Shown piece by piece: positions 1 to 8,379 of a DNA stretch of 64,000 nt (within the stretch, counting starts at the first letter, position 1; each line of letters starts with the position of its first letter). The notes under the pieces are model-generated. The model was not told the DNA's origin, did no database searches, and saw nothing but the letters and a program-made list of their open reading frames with translations. Source of the DNA: Xanthobacteraceae bacterium. Its GTDB lineage: Bacteria; Pseudomonadota; Alphaproteobacteria; Rhizobiales; Xanthobacteraceae. Position numbers and translations under genes: made by a program. The stretch lies in the NCBI GenBank assembly GCA_024508855.1, contig JANINJ010000042.1, positions 248,001 through 312,000 of the forward strand, in the 5' to 3' direction.

Positions 1-305
1 CAGCCATAAACGCCGGGTTCGAAGAAAGCACGATAGACGATGAGTTGTCGACGACCCTCGAATAAATCAGCCAGGCCAACCTTGCCTTGCGGTCCCTCGA
101 ATTCATAGGCTTTCTCGACTGCCATCCATGGCATTCGACGGCGTTCGGCCGCCAATGCGTCTTGAGCGCGCGTTGACGCCTTCTCCTTAACAAGCATTTT
201 CCCCCACGCGTCCGTCCATTCCGCCAGCGACACGATTAGGGGCATGTTGGCGCGCCGTTCTTTATTGGCGTCATCTGTAGAGACAGTCTTTTCGTTGATC
301 GTCAT
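1..305 (-). CDS. DUF899 family protein, N-terminal part (runs off the window)
   Basis: An open frame of about 101 codons starts at the ATG whose complement is at 303-305 and runs off the left edge without a stop. The protein begins MTINEKTVSTDD and carries a block ending in GLADLFEGRRQLIVYRAFFE. This looks like the start of the DUF899 thioredoxin-like family, whose members are usually about 230-260 residues with the fold placed after this segment. An AGGAG-like ribosome site lies just upstream (318-322 region, complement). It diverges from the SDR-sigma pair at 566, and both genes have matching promoter-like elements. The biochemical role of DUF899 proteins is not established; a redox role is only suggested by the fold. 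Family assignment rests on the N-terminal third alone. Confidence 0.72.
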   Translation of the reverse strand, partial: MTINEKTVSTDDANKERRANMPLIVSLAEWTDAWGKMLVKEKASTRAQDALAAERRRMPWMAVEKAYEFEGPQGKVGLADLFEGRRQLIVYRAFFEPGVYG

Positions 306-330
306 GGTCGTGCTCCTGTGGTTACTGTCT

Positions 331-363
331 CTAGGACGGTCGACAAGAGCGAAAAGAGTCAGG
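331..363 (-). promoter_or_regulatory. Candidate ECF-type promoter of the DUF899 gene
   Basis: Read on the minus strand, this 33-nt block starts CCTGACTCTTTT and ends CGTC-N-TAG. It matches the block at 508-540 at 24 of 33 positions, with the differences concentrated in the presumed spacer. The CGTC element (complement of 335-338) lies 30 nt from the DUF899 start codon. CGTC as a -10 element is typical of several ECF sigma groups. That the adjacent sigma factor uses it is inference. Confidence 0.5.
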
Positions 364-507
364 GAATCCTGGCGTGGTCGAGCAGGGACTAGTCACTGCG
401 CGATCCGGGTATTCGATGACAATCGTTGGTTGAGCCGTCAGGACGTTGATGCCTTCGCTGTTCCGGCATCAGCTCGATAATCTCACGCGCCATAGGTCGG
501 ATCAGGG

Positions 508-540
508 CCTGACTCTTTTTCGAGCCGTCGATCGTCTTAG
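508..540 (+). promoter_or_regulatory. Candidate ECF-type promoter of the SDR-sigma operon
   Basis: This is the partner of the minus-strand block at 331-363. It shares CCTGACTCTTTT at the upstream end (508-519), GTCGA-N-CGTC near the downstream end (CGTC at 533-536) and the final TAG. The gap from CGTC to the SDR start at 566 is 30 nt, the same as on the other side. The two elements form one imperfect inverted repeat centred between the divergent genes, as expected if one sigma factor (here possibly the product of 1321-2256) drives both. Confidence 0.5.
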
Positions 541-565
541 CTTCACAAACGTTGGAGCAAAGCAT

Positions 566-1324
566 ATGAGTCTCAAAGATAAAAACGCGATCGTCACCGG
601 CGGAAGTCGCGGCCTTGGTCTGGGCCTGGTTGAAGCGCTTGTGGCCGAAGGCGCAAAGGTCACCGTGGTTGCCCGGCGGGCGGACGCACTCGAGGCCGTC
701 AAGGCCCGCCTCGGAGTTGCGACCATCTCGGCGGACGTAACGGATCGCGCCGCCGCCAACCGCATCCTTTCCGACGTCCAGCCCGATATCCTGGTGCTCA
801 ATGCTGGTGTTGCGCCACGGATGGGGCGACTCGACCAGCTGAGCTGGGAAGACTTTTCCGTGGCCTGGGAAACTGACGTCAAAGCGGGCTTGTTTTGGTT
901 GCAGGCAGCGCTCAATCTGCCACTGAAACCCGGAAGCAGGGTTTTGGTCGGGTCGAGTGGCGCGGCTGTGACTGGTTCGCAGATGTCGGGTGGCTATGGT
1001 GGATCCAAGCGGATGCTGTGGTTCATGGCGAAGTATGCACGTGGAGTTTCGCAGGATTTGAACCTGGGTATTCGTTTCCAGGCCATCGTGCCGCGGCAGA
1101 TGATTCTAGGAACCGGAATCGGAGATGCCGCCGCCAGCGTCTATGCGGATACGATGGGGATCACGCCAGAGCAGTTCGTTGCGAGATTTGGCGCACCGAT
1201 GCCGCCACGGGAATTCGGCGATCGTGTCATTTCGGTCCTGGAAGATCCGAAATATGCCGATGGCATCGTGTTAGGCCTGAACGGCGATTCCGGTGTGACG
1301 ATTATGGAGGGTGCGACAGCTTGA
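566..1324 (+). CDS. SDR family oxidoreductase, first gene of an ECF sigma operon
   Basis: A 252-residue short-chain dehydrogenase/reductase, the normal length of a classical SDR. The cofactor motif TGGSRGLG starts at residue 11, a NAG motif (LNAGVAPR) follows in the middle, and the catalytic YGGSK has Tyr at 144 and Lys at 148. The start was set at ATG 566 because GGAG lies about 10 nt upstream and the protein then begins right at the Rossmann fold; an upstream in-frame start would only add 40 unconserved residues. The stop overlaps the TTG start of the sigma factor, so the two are probably co-translated. The substrate is unknown. The arrangement oxidoreductase-ECF sigma suggests the enzyme is part of that sigma factor's own regulon. 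Confidence 0.88.
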   Translation: MSLKDKNAIVTGGSRGLGLGLVEALVAEGAKVTVVARRADALEAVKARLGVATISADVTDRAAANRILSDVQPDILVLNAGVAPRMGRLDQLSWEDFSVAWETDVKAGLFWLQAALNLPLKPGSRVLVGSSGAAVTGSQMSGGYGGSKRMLWFMAKYARGVSQDLNLGIRFQAIVPRQMILGTGIGDAAASVYADTMGITPEQFVARFGAPMPPREFGDRVISVLEDPKYADGIVLGLNGDSGVTIMEGATA

Positions 1325-2256
1325 CCAGTAGCGGGCACTCTTCAAACGTCGATCGTCGGGCTGAGCTTTCCGCCTTGGCTGAACAGTTGCGGCCTGAGCT
1401 TCACCGCTATTGTTCACGCCTCATGGGATCGGTGATCGAGGGCGAGGACATCGTGCAAGACACACTTGCCAAAGCGTTCGTCGCTCTCGATGCACTGGCC
1501 GAAACGCCCCCGCTGCGCGCCTGGCTTTTCCGGATCGCCCATAACCGCGCACTGGATGTGTTGCGCAGCAAAGCCATCCGGGCGACCGAGCCGATTGAAG
1601 CGGCACACAATATCGTCGACCAAGCAAGTCCTGATCCAGTGGAGGAGTTGATGCGCCAGGAAGCGGTGAAGACCGCGGTATCGCGCTTTGCGGAACTCCC
1701 ACTTCTCCAGCGCAGCGTGATCATCTTGAAAGACGTTCTGGATGAACCACTCGCGGAGATAGCCTTGCTGCTCGATCTCAGCGTCGATGCTGTGAAAGCA
1801 CATCTCGCGCGCGGGCGCGCTCGCCTGCGCGAGATCAATGCGAAAGCCTCTCAGCTTCCCGAAGCCAGATCGCCGTCTGCGGCGGTGGCGCGTTATGCCG
1901 CTCTGTTCAATCGGAAGGACTGGGAGGGCTTGCGCGCGATGCTCGCAGAAGATGTGAAGCTCACGCAATCGACTCATCCCGTCCGAGTGGGTTCCGCGGA
2001 TGTCGGAATGTTCTTCAGCATCTATGCGAAGGCCGACGGACTATGGCTCGTGCCCGCCTGGCTGGAGGACCGAGAGGTTATCGCAGTGTTCGAGAGCCGA
2101 TTGGACACCAAGCCGAGCTACTTCATGTGGCTGGAGTGGCGCGGGAGCGAGATCACGTTCATCCGCGACTATAAGTATGTGCGCTACGTCATGGCGGACG
2201 CGGAGTTGACGTTCTCACCCAACCTCGCAAATCCCGGCAGTGACGATGCGTCCTAG
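1321..2256 (+). CDS. ECF-type RNA polymerase sigma factor with C-terminal SnoaL-like domain
   Basis: A 311-residue sigma-70 family protein. Region 2 occupies about residues 15-80 (GEDIVQDTLAKAF, then LRAWLFRIAHNRALD). Region 4 is at about 120-170 (LLQRSVIILKDV, then a helix-turn-helix ending AVKAHLARGRARLRE). About 120 further residues beginning AVARYAALFNRKDW resemble the SnoaL/NTF2-like fold found at the C terminus of SigJ/ECF41-type factors, where it modulates activity instead of a separate anti-sigma factor. The chosen start is TTG 1321, which overlaps the SDR stop and has GGAGGG about 10 nt upstream. No anti-sigma gene is adjacent, which fits self-regulation by the C-terminal domain. The exact ECF group is uncertain. 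Confidence 0.88.
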   Translation: MTSSGHSSNVDRRAELSALAEQLRPELHRYCSRLMGSVIEGEDIVQDTLAKAFVALDALAETPPLRAWLFRIAHNRALDVLRSKAIRATEPIEAAHNIVDQASPDPVEELMRQEAVKTAVSRFAELPLLQRSVIILKDVLDEPLAEIALLLDLSVDAVKAHLARGRARLREINAKASQLPEARSPSAAVARYAALFNRKDWEGLRAMLAEDVKLTQSTHPVRVGSADVGMFFSIYAKADGLWLVPAWLEDREVIAVFESRLDTKPSYFMWLEWRGSEITFIRDYKYVRYVMADAELTFSPNLANPGSDDAS

Positions 2257-2276
2257 GCGAAAGCCGCCCGGTTTGT

Positions 2277-2297
2277 GTTCGCAATCTGTCTGCGAAC
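2277..2297. terminator. Short hairpin after the sigma gene
   Basis: GTTCGCA (2277-2283) and TGCGAAC (2291-2297) form a 7-bp stem with a 7-nt loop, 20 nt past the sigma factor stop. It lacks a U-tract and may only add to the stronger hairpin just downstream. Confidence 0.3.
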
Positions 2298-2325
2298 CGG
2301 TCGCTTTCATTCCATCGAAAAGCTG

Positions 2326-2363
2326 ATTGGAGTCGCCCCAACATGATTTCGGGCGACTCCAAT
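2326..2363. terminator. Bidirectional terminator between convergent genes
   Basis: A perfect 13-bp stem, ATTGGAGTCGCCC (2326-2338) with GGGCGACTCCAAT (2351-2363) and a 12-nt loop, sits between the converging sigma and PLP-enzyme genes. T-rich sequence follows on the plus side. Position and symmetry fit a terminator shared by both strands. Confidence 0.6.
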
Positions 2364-2374
2364 TTGTATGTCGG

Positions 2375-3718
2375 TCAGGCGACAGCCTGCTGTTGACGTT
2401 CAACGGGACGCTTCAGTTCGTCGTAATCCATCTCGGCCTGCTCGCGCGCGACCTTGAGAATTTGCACCGCGTTGATGATATTCTGCTCCGAATGGTTGGC
2501 CATGACCTGCATGCGAATCCGTGCAGCGCCTTTAGGGACTGCCGGGAATTCGACGAGATTTGCGACGAGGCCCAGCTGGGGGAGCTGCTTGCTGACGAGA
2601 CGGGCGATCCCTTCCGCACCCATCTTGACGCAAACGATTGCGGACGGATCGCCATAGTATTCAAGCCCAGCGTTGCGAAGGTGCTCGCGGAGGCTGAGGA
2701 TGTTCCTCATCAGCGCGTCGCGTTGATGCCGCCCTTCCTCGGACTCGACGATTTCAAAGGCCTTCAACACCGTCGCGGCTTGCACTGGGGACAATGCATT
2801 CGAGAACGTCGCAGGTGCACTGTAGAAGCGGAGATATTCCTTTACCGCACGGCTCTTGCACGCAACAAAGCCGCCGTTCGAGGCGAAGGTCTTGGAGAAG
2901 CTGCCCATGACGATATCGATCTGGCCAAGCATCTCCTGCATGCCGATATGTCCGCGGCCGTCCGGGCCGAGGCAGCCCAGGTCGTGCGCCACGTCGACCA
3001 CCAGCGTCGCATTGAATTCGCGGCACAGCTCCTGAAGCCCGACAAGATCCGGCGTATCGGAGTCCATGGAGAAAAGGCCCTCGGTGACGACGAGGATGCC
3101 GTTTTCCTTGTCCTTGGCGCGAATCTTGGCCAAGAGATTCCGGCAATAGTCGTTATCGAGATGCCGGAAAAGATAGATGTTGTTGGTTGCGGCGCTGGCG
3201 CCCTCCTGCAGGCACGAGTGCGACAGCATGTCCATCACGACGTGATCCGCAGAGCGAACCAGACCCTTGATGACTCCGAAACCGGCCGCCCAGCCGGTCG
3301 GATACAGCACCACTTCATCCATTTGCAGGAATTCCGCGATCTTACGCTCGAGCTTGACGGAATACGATGTGTTTCCGACCAAGGCCGGCGAGCCCGCGCT
3401 GTGCACGCCGCACCGTTCGATGACTTCCTTGGCGGTCGCCTTGATTTCCGAATGCGATGAAAGACTGAGATAGTCCTGCGATGCGAAATTAACCCCACGC
3501 ATCATGTTGCCGCTATCGTCCTGGGCCGAACAAATCGTTCCAGGCCCATCTTCGGTCGCGCGTGAAAACGGCCAGAGGCCATTCTGACGCCGCAGGTTCT
3601 GCCATTTAAAGAAATGTTCGGTCCGCCCCAGAAGATCGGCTCCTCCCGGTACCCGAAAGTCTCTCATGCTGCCGGTGAGTGCTGCGGACGGAATATAAGC
3701 GTTGGTGATGTCTGACAT
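2375..3718 (-). CDS. PLP-dependent alpha-oxoamine-synthase-like aminotransferase (class I/II fold)
   Basis: A 447-residue fold-type I PLP enzyme. NFASQDYLSLSSH at about 77-89 is the N-terminal signature of the alpha-oxoamine synthase group (AONS, KBL, ALAS, serine palmitoyltransferase). DVAHDLG at 242-248 gives the Asp and His that hold the cofactor, and GSFSKTF has the Schiff-base Lys at 276. Known members condense an acyl-CoA with an amino acid. The roughly 50 extra N-terminal residues (HFFKWQNLRRQNGLWPFSR) resemble the SPT-like and CqsA-like branch rather than BioF. An AGGGA site precedes the ATG. It stands alone, so neither acyl donor nor amino acid can be inferred from neighbours. A long-chain base or signal-molecule synthase is possible but unproven. 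Confidence 0.85.
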   Translation of the reverse strand: MSDITNAYIPSAALTGSMRDFRVPGGADLLGRTEHFFKWQNLRRQNGLWPFSRATEDGPGTICSAQDDSGNMMRGVNFASQDYLSLSSHSEIKATAKEVIERCGVHSAGSPALVGNTSYSVKLERKIAEFLQMDEVVLYPTGWAAGFGVIKGLVRSADHVVMDMLSHSCLQEGASAATNNIYLFRHLDNDYCRNLLAKIRAKDKENGILVVTEGLFSMDSDTPDLVGLQELCREFNATLVVDVAHDLGCLGPDGRGHIGMQEMLGQIDIVMGSFSKTFASNGGFVACKSRAVKEYLRFYSAPATFSNALSPVQAATVLKAFEIVESEEGRHQRDALMRNILSLREHLRNAGLEYYGDPSAIVCVKMGAEGIARLVSKQLPQLGLVANLVEFPAVPKGAARIRMQVMANHSEQNIINAVQILKVAREQAEMDYDELKRPVERQQQAVA

Positions 3719-4055
3719 CGCAATTCCCTGTTCTAGGCTCGTTTTGAAAGAAGTTTTCTTCTGAACGAGACGTACGATGCCTGCGGAAACTTAATTCGCG
3801 GTAGGTTTCCTCCGTAGGGGAGCGGTAATTCCAGGCGATGTTGTGGAACACAGTGAGTGGATCGTTACTCGCCGTTCGGGTCGGCGAAAGGACCGTCTTG
3901 CCAAAATCGCCAAACGAACGGCTGCGACCTTCACGCGGATTTCCAGCTCCGCGTTGTCCGCTTATCCAAATCTTAACCATAAATGCGGCATGATCCGGTT
4001 CACGGATTGATGCCTTTTAACGATTTCCCTGATGGCTCCGGAGTCACCCAACGCT
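3719..4055. other. Divergent intergenic region, no gene supported
   Basis: This 337-nt stretch separates the PLP enzyme from the porin-like gene. Reading frames through it have no recognisable product. An imperfect palindrome at 3738-3769 (outer arms CTCGTT and AACGAG, 11 of 16 positions pairing) sits about 20 nt upstream of the PLP-enzyme start and could be an operator. I see no other clear signal. Confidence 0.4.
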
Positions 4056-4802
4056 ATGCGCAGCCTTTGCATTCATACCTTGGGTATTCGTCTTTCACGA
4101 TTGTCCCTTTTGACGTCCGTGGCTTTAACGTTCGGTGCGACGGTTGCAGGCGCAGCGGATTTTTCGATTCCCTACAAGGCTCTTCCGCCAGCCCCAAATC
4201 CCGCGTTCTCGTGGAGCGGTTTCTATCTCGGCGCCGACGTTGGCTATTCCTGGGGACGTGACCACCTGGTCGAATATTTCACGGCAACCAACGTCTTCAC
4301 CGGGTTTGAACAGAAGTACAACCCGAACGGGGTCAGTGGAGGAGTCTATGCTGGCGCCAACTATCAGTTCGGCAGCACCGTCCTTGGTTTTGAGGTCGAT
4401 TTTGAGCCGACGAGAATTACGGGCGGCTGGAGCGATCCGCTTGTCGGTGGCGCAGGAGATACGTCGATCAATTGGCAAGGATCTGCGCGCGGTCGGCTCG
4501 GTTATGCGGTAGACAACGTTCTATTCTACGGAACGGGAGGCCTGGCCTTCGGCAAGATCGGCCACACCTATACCAACCTCCTGACCGGGATTTCCGAAAC
4601 CACCTCGAGCGTCCGAACCGGCTGGACTGCCGGCGCCGGTGTGGAAGTAGCATTCACCCGAAACATCCTGGTGAGGGCCGAATACCGCTACACCGACTAT
4701 GGCCAATCCCGATATGATTCCGTGACGTCGTTTCCCGGCTTGAGCGGGACGCAGGAGCCGCGGTTCAGCTCCGTTCGTGTCGGCGCCGCATATAAATTCT
4801 GA
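4056..4802 (+). CDS. Outer-membrane beta-barrel protein (Omp25/Omp31-like)
   Basis: A 248-residue exported barrel. The N terminus has a basic start, a hydrophobic run (LSLLTSVALTFGATVAGA) and a likely cleavage before ADF. After that come WSGFYLGADVGYSWG, GVYAGANYQFGS, GRLGYAV and LFYGTGGLAFG strands, and the protein ends VRVGAAYKF with a C-terminal aromatic as in outer-membrane barrels. This order matches the small 8-stranded Omp25/Omp31/Rhizobiales surface proteins. ATG 4056 was preferred over an in-frame ATG at 4032 because GGAG lies at 4041-4044 upstream and the signal peptide then has normal length; the earlier start cannot be excluded. A structural or immune-evasion role is known for relatives only. 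Confidence 0.87.
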   Translation: MRSLCIHTLGIRLSRLSLLTSVALTFGATVAGAADFSIPYKALPPAPNPAFSWSGFYLGADVGYSWGRDHLVEYFTATNVFTGFEQKYNPNGVSGGVYAGANYQFGSTVLGFEVDFEPTRITGGWSDPLVGGAGDTSINWQGSARGRLGYAVDNVLFYGTGGLAFGKIGHTYTNLLTGISETTSSVRTGWTAGAGVEVAFTRNILVRAEYRYTDYGQSRYDSVTSFPGLSGTQEPRFSSVRVGAAYKF

Positions 4803-4835
4803 CGGCCGGCCGCAACTCGCGCCAGCCCAGTTGCA

Positions 4836-5225
4836 TCAGACCGCAATGGCGACGCTTGCCGGTTTATCCAGGCAGTCGCGGATTTTGCCGAGCAAGCGCT
4901 GAAGATCGACGGGCTTGGTATCGAAGTCCGAGCAGCCGACCTCGACGCTCTTGTCGCGATCGCTCGCCAGAGCATGCGCGGTCAGCGCGATGATGGGAAT
5001 TGCCGCCGTGGCGGGATTCGATTTGATCAGGGTGGTCGCTTCCCAGCCATCCATTGCGCCCAGCGCTACGTCCATCAGTATCAGATCGGGCATTTCGGTC
5101 GCCGCCATCGATACGCCTTCCGCCCCGTCGACCGCGCAGCACACGGAAAAGCCGTGCCGCTGCAAGCGCCGGCTGAGCATGTCTCGATTCAACTCGTTAT
5201 CCTCGACCAGCAGAATCTTATGCAT
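4836..5225 (-). CDS. Single-domain response regulator, DivK-like
   Basis: A 129-residue protein consisting of one receiver domain. Acidic residues E8 and D9 (LLVEDNEL), phospho-acceptor D52 (LILMDVALG), the conserved Thr in ALTAHAL and Lys in DTKPVD are all present. There is no output domain, so it must signal by protein contact, as DivK or CheY do. The sequence VEDNELN and the overall spacing are close to DivK. Its ATG lies inside the last codons of the histidine kinase upstream (8-nt overlap), so kinase and regulator are co-translated and likely partners. The start was set at 5225; the frame extends upstream but only within the kinase gene. Confidence 0.9.
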   Translation of the reverse strand: MHKILLVEDNELNRDMLSRRLQRHGFSVCCAVDGAEGVSMAATEMPDLILMDVALGAMDGWEATTLIKSNPATAAIPIIALTAHALASDRDKSVEVGCSDFDTKPVDLQRLLGKIRDCLDKPASVAIAV

Positions 5226-6702
5226 GTGACGTTTCCGGAGCCGAGCCGACGAAGGGATCGGAAGTTGCGGATTCAGGTACGAGTGTTGCCGCGGCAAATG
5301 TGCCGGTCGCATCGGCTTTGGCGGCCACCGGAATACGGACGGTAAACCGGCTACCTCTGCCGACATCGCTTTCCACGAGAATGTCGCCGTTCATCAGCTT
5401 GCAGAGTTTCTGGCTCAAGGCGAGGCCGAGACCGGTGCCGCCATATTTGCTGGTACTGGAATCGTCGCCGACGATAAAGGTCTCAAACAACCGGTCCACC
5501 TGATCCGGCGCAATTCCGATACCGGTATCGGCGATAGCAATGACAAGAATGTTTCCGTCTTCGCCCGGTTCAAGCGAGGCCGTTACGTCGATCTTCCCGT
5601 TCTCGGTAAACTTGATCGCGTTATCCAGCAGTTGACCGATCACGTTTCGAAGCTTCGACGCGTCGCAACGCTGGCTTCCGACATCTGGCGAAATCGTGCA
5701 GATCACTCGATTGCCGCCTTCCGCGGCCTGAGGCTCGACCGAGTAGATCAGGTCGCCCAGCAGCCTGTCGATCCGGACCTCGCTGAGATCGAGTTCCATC
5801 TTTCCGGCTTCGATCTTGGACAGTTCGAGGACCTCGTTCACCAGCTTCAGCAGGTGCTGGCCCGCATTGTGAATTTTGGTCAGATCGGCCGTACTGGTGT
5901 CATCGCCTTCGTCCTCGGCTTCCTCCAGCAGGATCTGGCTATAACCGATCACTGCATTGAGCGGCGTGCGCAATTCGTGGCTCATCCTGGCAAGGAATTC
6001 CGCCTTGGCCGCGCCGGCCCGTTCGGCTTCCTCGGTCGCCGAACGCAACTCCGACGCGACGATCATGTGCTTCCGCATCTCGCTTTCGAGGTCGGCCTGG
6101 GAGGCTTGAATCTTTGCGTAATAAACAGCCATCATCGTCACGTATAGCGACGCTGCGATGGTGGAAACGAGGCCCAGCCCTTGCATCGCCGCGACAGGAA
6201 GCTCGGTCTTTGCGGAATAAGAAAAGACGTAAAAGCCGCAGAATATCGCGAGGTTGACGACGAACATCGCAATGACGATCAACCGTAACTTGGTCGACGA
6301 GCCAAGATAGAAGAATGCCAAAATCGGAATGGTCAGAACCCAAGCGACCGTGGGCGAGGTCACGCCGCCGTAGAAATAGCAGCTCCACAAAATGCAGAAG
6401 ATCAGATTCTGGATAGAGACCAGAGCAAGTGGATTGTAGGGAGCGCCTGCGCGAAGAGCGAACGGAAAGACCCAGAACGATGTGATCGAAATCGCCAGAA
6501 CTACAACGGCGAAATTCGGGTGGGGGTCGAATACAAAGAGAGCGGCAGGGACGACGTTCCCGATGAAGGGTCCCAGGATATGGCTGATCAGAAATACGTG
6601 CGCTCGATTCCGTGCATCTCGATCGGCGGCGATGGTTTCTGGAATGAAATAATTTACCAGTCCATCAAATTTCAAAATGATTTCGCTCAGGACACGTTTC
6701 AT
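5218..6702 (-). CDS. Membrane sensor histidine kinase (DivJ-like architecture)
   Basis: A 494-residue kinase. Roughly residues 30-190 contain about six hydrophobic segments, including FYGGVTSPTVAWVL, with no periplasmic sensor domain. A short coiled coil leads to HisKA with the phospho-acceptor His at 242 (MSHELRTPLN). The HATPase domain has the N box DNAIKFTENG, G1 DTGIGIAP and G2 GGTGLGLALS. Start ATG 6702 was chosen by alignment with the neighbouring paralogue (both begin with a short amphipathic helix ending NYFIPE or DWFIPQE); the longer frame would need a TTG without a ribosome site. It overlaps the receiver gene at 4836-5225 and diverges from the second kinase at 6941. The layout recalls DivJ/DivK, but orthology is unproven. 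Confidence 0.9.
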   Translation of the reverse strand: MKRVLSEIILKFDGLVNYFIPETIAADRDARNRAHVFLISHILGPFIGNVVPAALFVFDPHPNFAVVVLAISITSFWVFPFALRAGAPYNPLALVSIQNLIFCILWSCYFYGGVTSPTVAWVLTIPILAFFYLGSSTKLRLIVIAMFVVNLAIFCGFYVFSYSAKTELPVAAMQGLGLVSTIAASLYVTMMAVYYAKIQASQADLESEMRKHMIVASELRSATEEAERAGAAKAEFLARMSHELRTPLNAVIGYSQILLEEAEDEGDDTSTADLTKIHNAGQHLLKLVNEVLELSKIEAGKMELDLSEVRIDRLLGDLIYSVEPQAAEGGNRVICTISPDVGSQRCDASKLRNVIGQLLDNAIKFTENGKIDVTASLEPGEDGNILVIAIADTGIGIAPDQVDRLFETFIVGDDSSTSKYGGTGLGLALSQKLCKLMNGDILVESDVGRGSRFTVRIPVAAKADATGTFAAATLVPESATSDPFVGSAPETSHA

Positions 6703-6940
6703 GGTGGGTTTGCCGCTTTCTGCGAGAAATCCGGAAATTTGAAGCAATTAATCAAATTGGACGCGGCCTGCGCCGAAAATCACCGACCAGGTTACCGGCC
6801 ACCCGGATAACCATCGGCATTTCTACCGAGCATCATAGGTATCGTGTTTTAAGGGCTAATTAATCCGCGGAACCGCCTAAACCAAATTTTAAAAGCGCTT
6901 GCGGTAGGTAGGTGGCGACAGAAGTCGGGAGGGACGCAGT

Positions 6941-8368
6941 ATGCGTGCCGCAAATATATTTCATTTGATTGATTGGTTTATTCCTCAGGAGGCCAAGGCA
7001 GAGCGATCGGAGCTCAGCCTTTCTCGAAACTTTGTATTCACCCATCTCTTCGGACCTGCGCTGTCTCAGGCGATCAGCGTTTTCCTGTACCTGAGCGATC
7101 CCAATCCCGGCGTTGCCTGCTGGATTGTCATTGCCTGCATCTGCTCGTTCTGGGCATTGCCATTCGTCTACAAGTTCACGGCCAGCCTCGAGATTTCGGC
7201 ACTGATTTCGGTGCAGCTCCTCGCCTTCACGTCATTGTTCGGCGCATATTTTTATGGCGGGGTAAGCTCACCGTTCCTGCCCTGGATGATCGTGAGCCTG
7301 CTGCTCGGCTTCTTTTATCTGTCCGATCGGCCGGCACTTATTGCAGCGTTATTTACCGTAAATATTGCCGGCTTCTGTGCGGCCTATGTCTTGTGGGGGT
7401 TTCCCGAACTGGTGGCCCCGGCCCAGTTGGCGACCGTCGGCTGGATCTCGATCCTGTCGGCCACGGTATACATGTCCTGGATGGCCATCTATTACGCCAA
7501 CATGATTACGATGAAGTCCAAACTCGAACGCGAGATGGAATTTCATCGCGAGACGTCACGGCGGCTTCGTGAAGCCAAAAACATGGCGGAAGAGGCAAAC
7601 CGGTCGAAATCAATTTTTCTCGCCAAGATGAGCCATGAATTACGAACGCCCCTCAACGCGGTGATCGGCTTCAGCGAGATTCTCCTCGAGGACATCGAGT
7701 TCGAGGGACGGAACAGCACGAAGCGCGTCGATCTTGAACGGATCAACTCGGCAGGAAAGCATCTTCTTTCGCTCGTCACCGACGTTCTCGATCTCTCGCG
7801 CATCGAATCGAACGTCATCGATCTCACGATCACGCAATTCGATCTGCACGAGATGATCCGCGATGTGATCGCCAACGTCCAACCCATGGTCGAAGCCAAC
7901 CGGAACAAGCTGATCATAAAGTGCCGAAGCGATCTCGGCATCGTGTCGACCGATCAAACCAAGCTGCGTCAGGCGACGTTGAACCTGATGAGCAATGCAG
8001 CGAAGTTCACCGAGAACGGATCCGTGATTCTGACGGCCGAGCGCCACAAAAATCAGGCCGGAGACTGGATCGAAATTCAGGTCCGGGACACCGGGGTAGG
8101 TATCGCGCCTGATGATTTCGAGAGGCTCTTCCGTGATTTCGGTCAAGTGAAACGCGACAAGTCGACCAAATACCAGGGAACGGGGCTGGGTCTCGCCTTG
8201 AGCCAAAAGCTCTGTGCGCTGATGGGCGGCGGGATCTCCGCGACAAGCGAGGTCGGCACCGGATCGTGCTTCACGATCAGGGTGCTCGCATGGATGACCG
8301 AGCAAAGCGAACCTCAGCACAAGTCCTCCGAATTATTTTCAGAGCCATCTGTGGCACCCGCATACTGA
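6941..8368 (+). CDS. Membrane sensor histidine kinase, paralogue of the divergent kinase
   Basis: A 475-residue kinase built like its neighbour: short N-terminal helix ending DWFIPQE, about six membrane segments with the same FYGGVSSPFLPW motif, a coiled coil, HisKA with His at 232 (MSHELRTPLN), and HATPase motifs SNAAKFTENG, DTGVGIAPDD and GTGLGLALSQKLC. GGAGGG lies just before the ATG. The stop is 11 nt from the receiver-GGDEF-EAL gene, which is its likely phosphotransfer partner. The two kinases probably arose by duplication and now face away from each other with different outputs, one a single receiver and one a cyclic-di-GMP enzyme. Confidence 0.9.
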   Translation: MRAANIFHLIDWFIPQEAKAERSELSLSRNFVFTHLFGPALSQAISVFLYLSDPNPGVACWIVIACICSFWALPFVYKFTASLEISALISVQLLAFTSLFGAYFYGGVSSPFLPWMIVSLLLGFFYLSDRPALIAALFTVNIAGFCAAYVLWGFPELVAPAQLATVGWISILSATVYMSWMAIYYANMITMKSKLEREMEFHRETSRRLREAKNMAEEANRSKSIFLAKMSHELRTPLNAVIGFSEILLEDIEFEGRNSTKRVDLERINSAGKHLLSLVTDVLDLSRIESNVIDLTITQFDLHEMIRDVIANVQPMVEANRNKLIIKCRSDLGIVSTDQTKLRQATLNLMSNAAKFTENGSVILTAERHKNQAGDWIEIQVRDTGVGIAPDDFERLFRDFGQVKRDKSTKYQGTGLGLALSQKLCALMGGGISATSEVGTGSCFTIRVLAWMTEQSEPQHKSSELFSEPSVAPAY

Positions 8369-8379
8369 GAGACATACCA

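Noticed and set aside
244-480. 78-codon plus-strand frame with a hydrophobic stretch
   Set aside because: It runs antisense to the DUF899 start and across the promoter elements. The hydrophobic part comes from the complement of coding sequence.
3606-3980. 124-codon minus-strand frame over the PLP-enzyme start
   Set aside because: It overlaps a clear gene start in another frame, and its sequence is Arg/Ser-rich without any motif.
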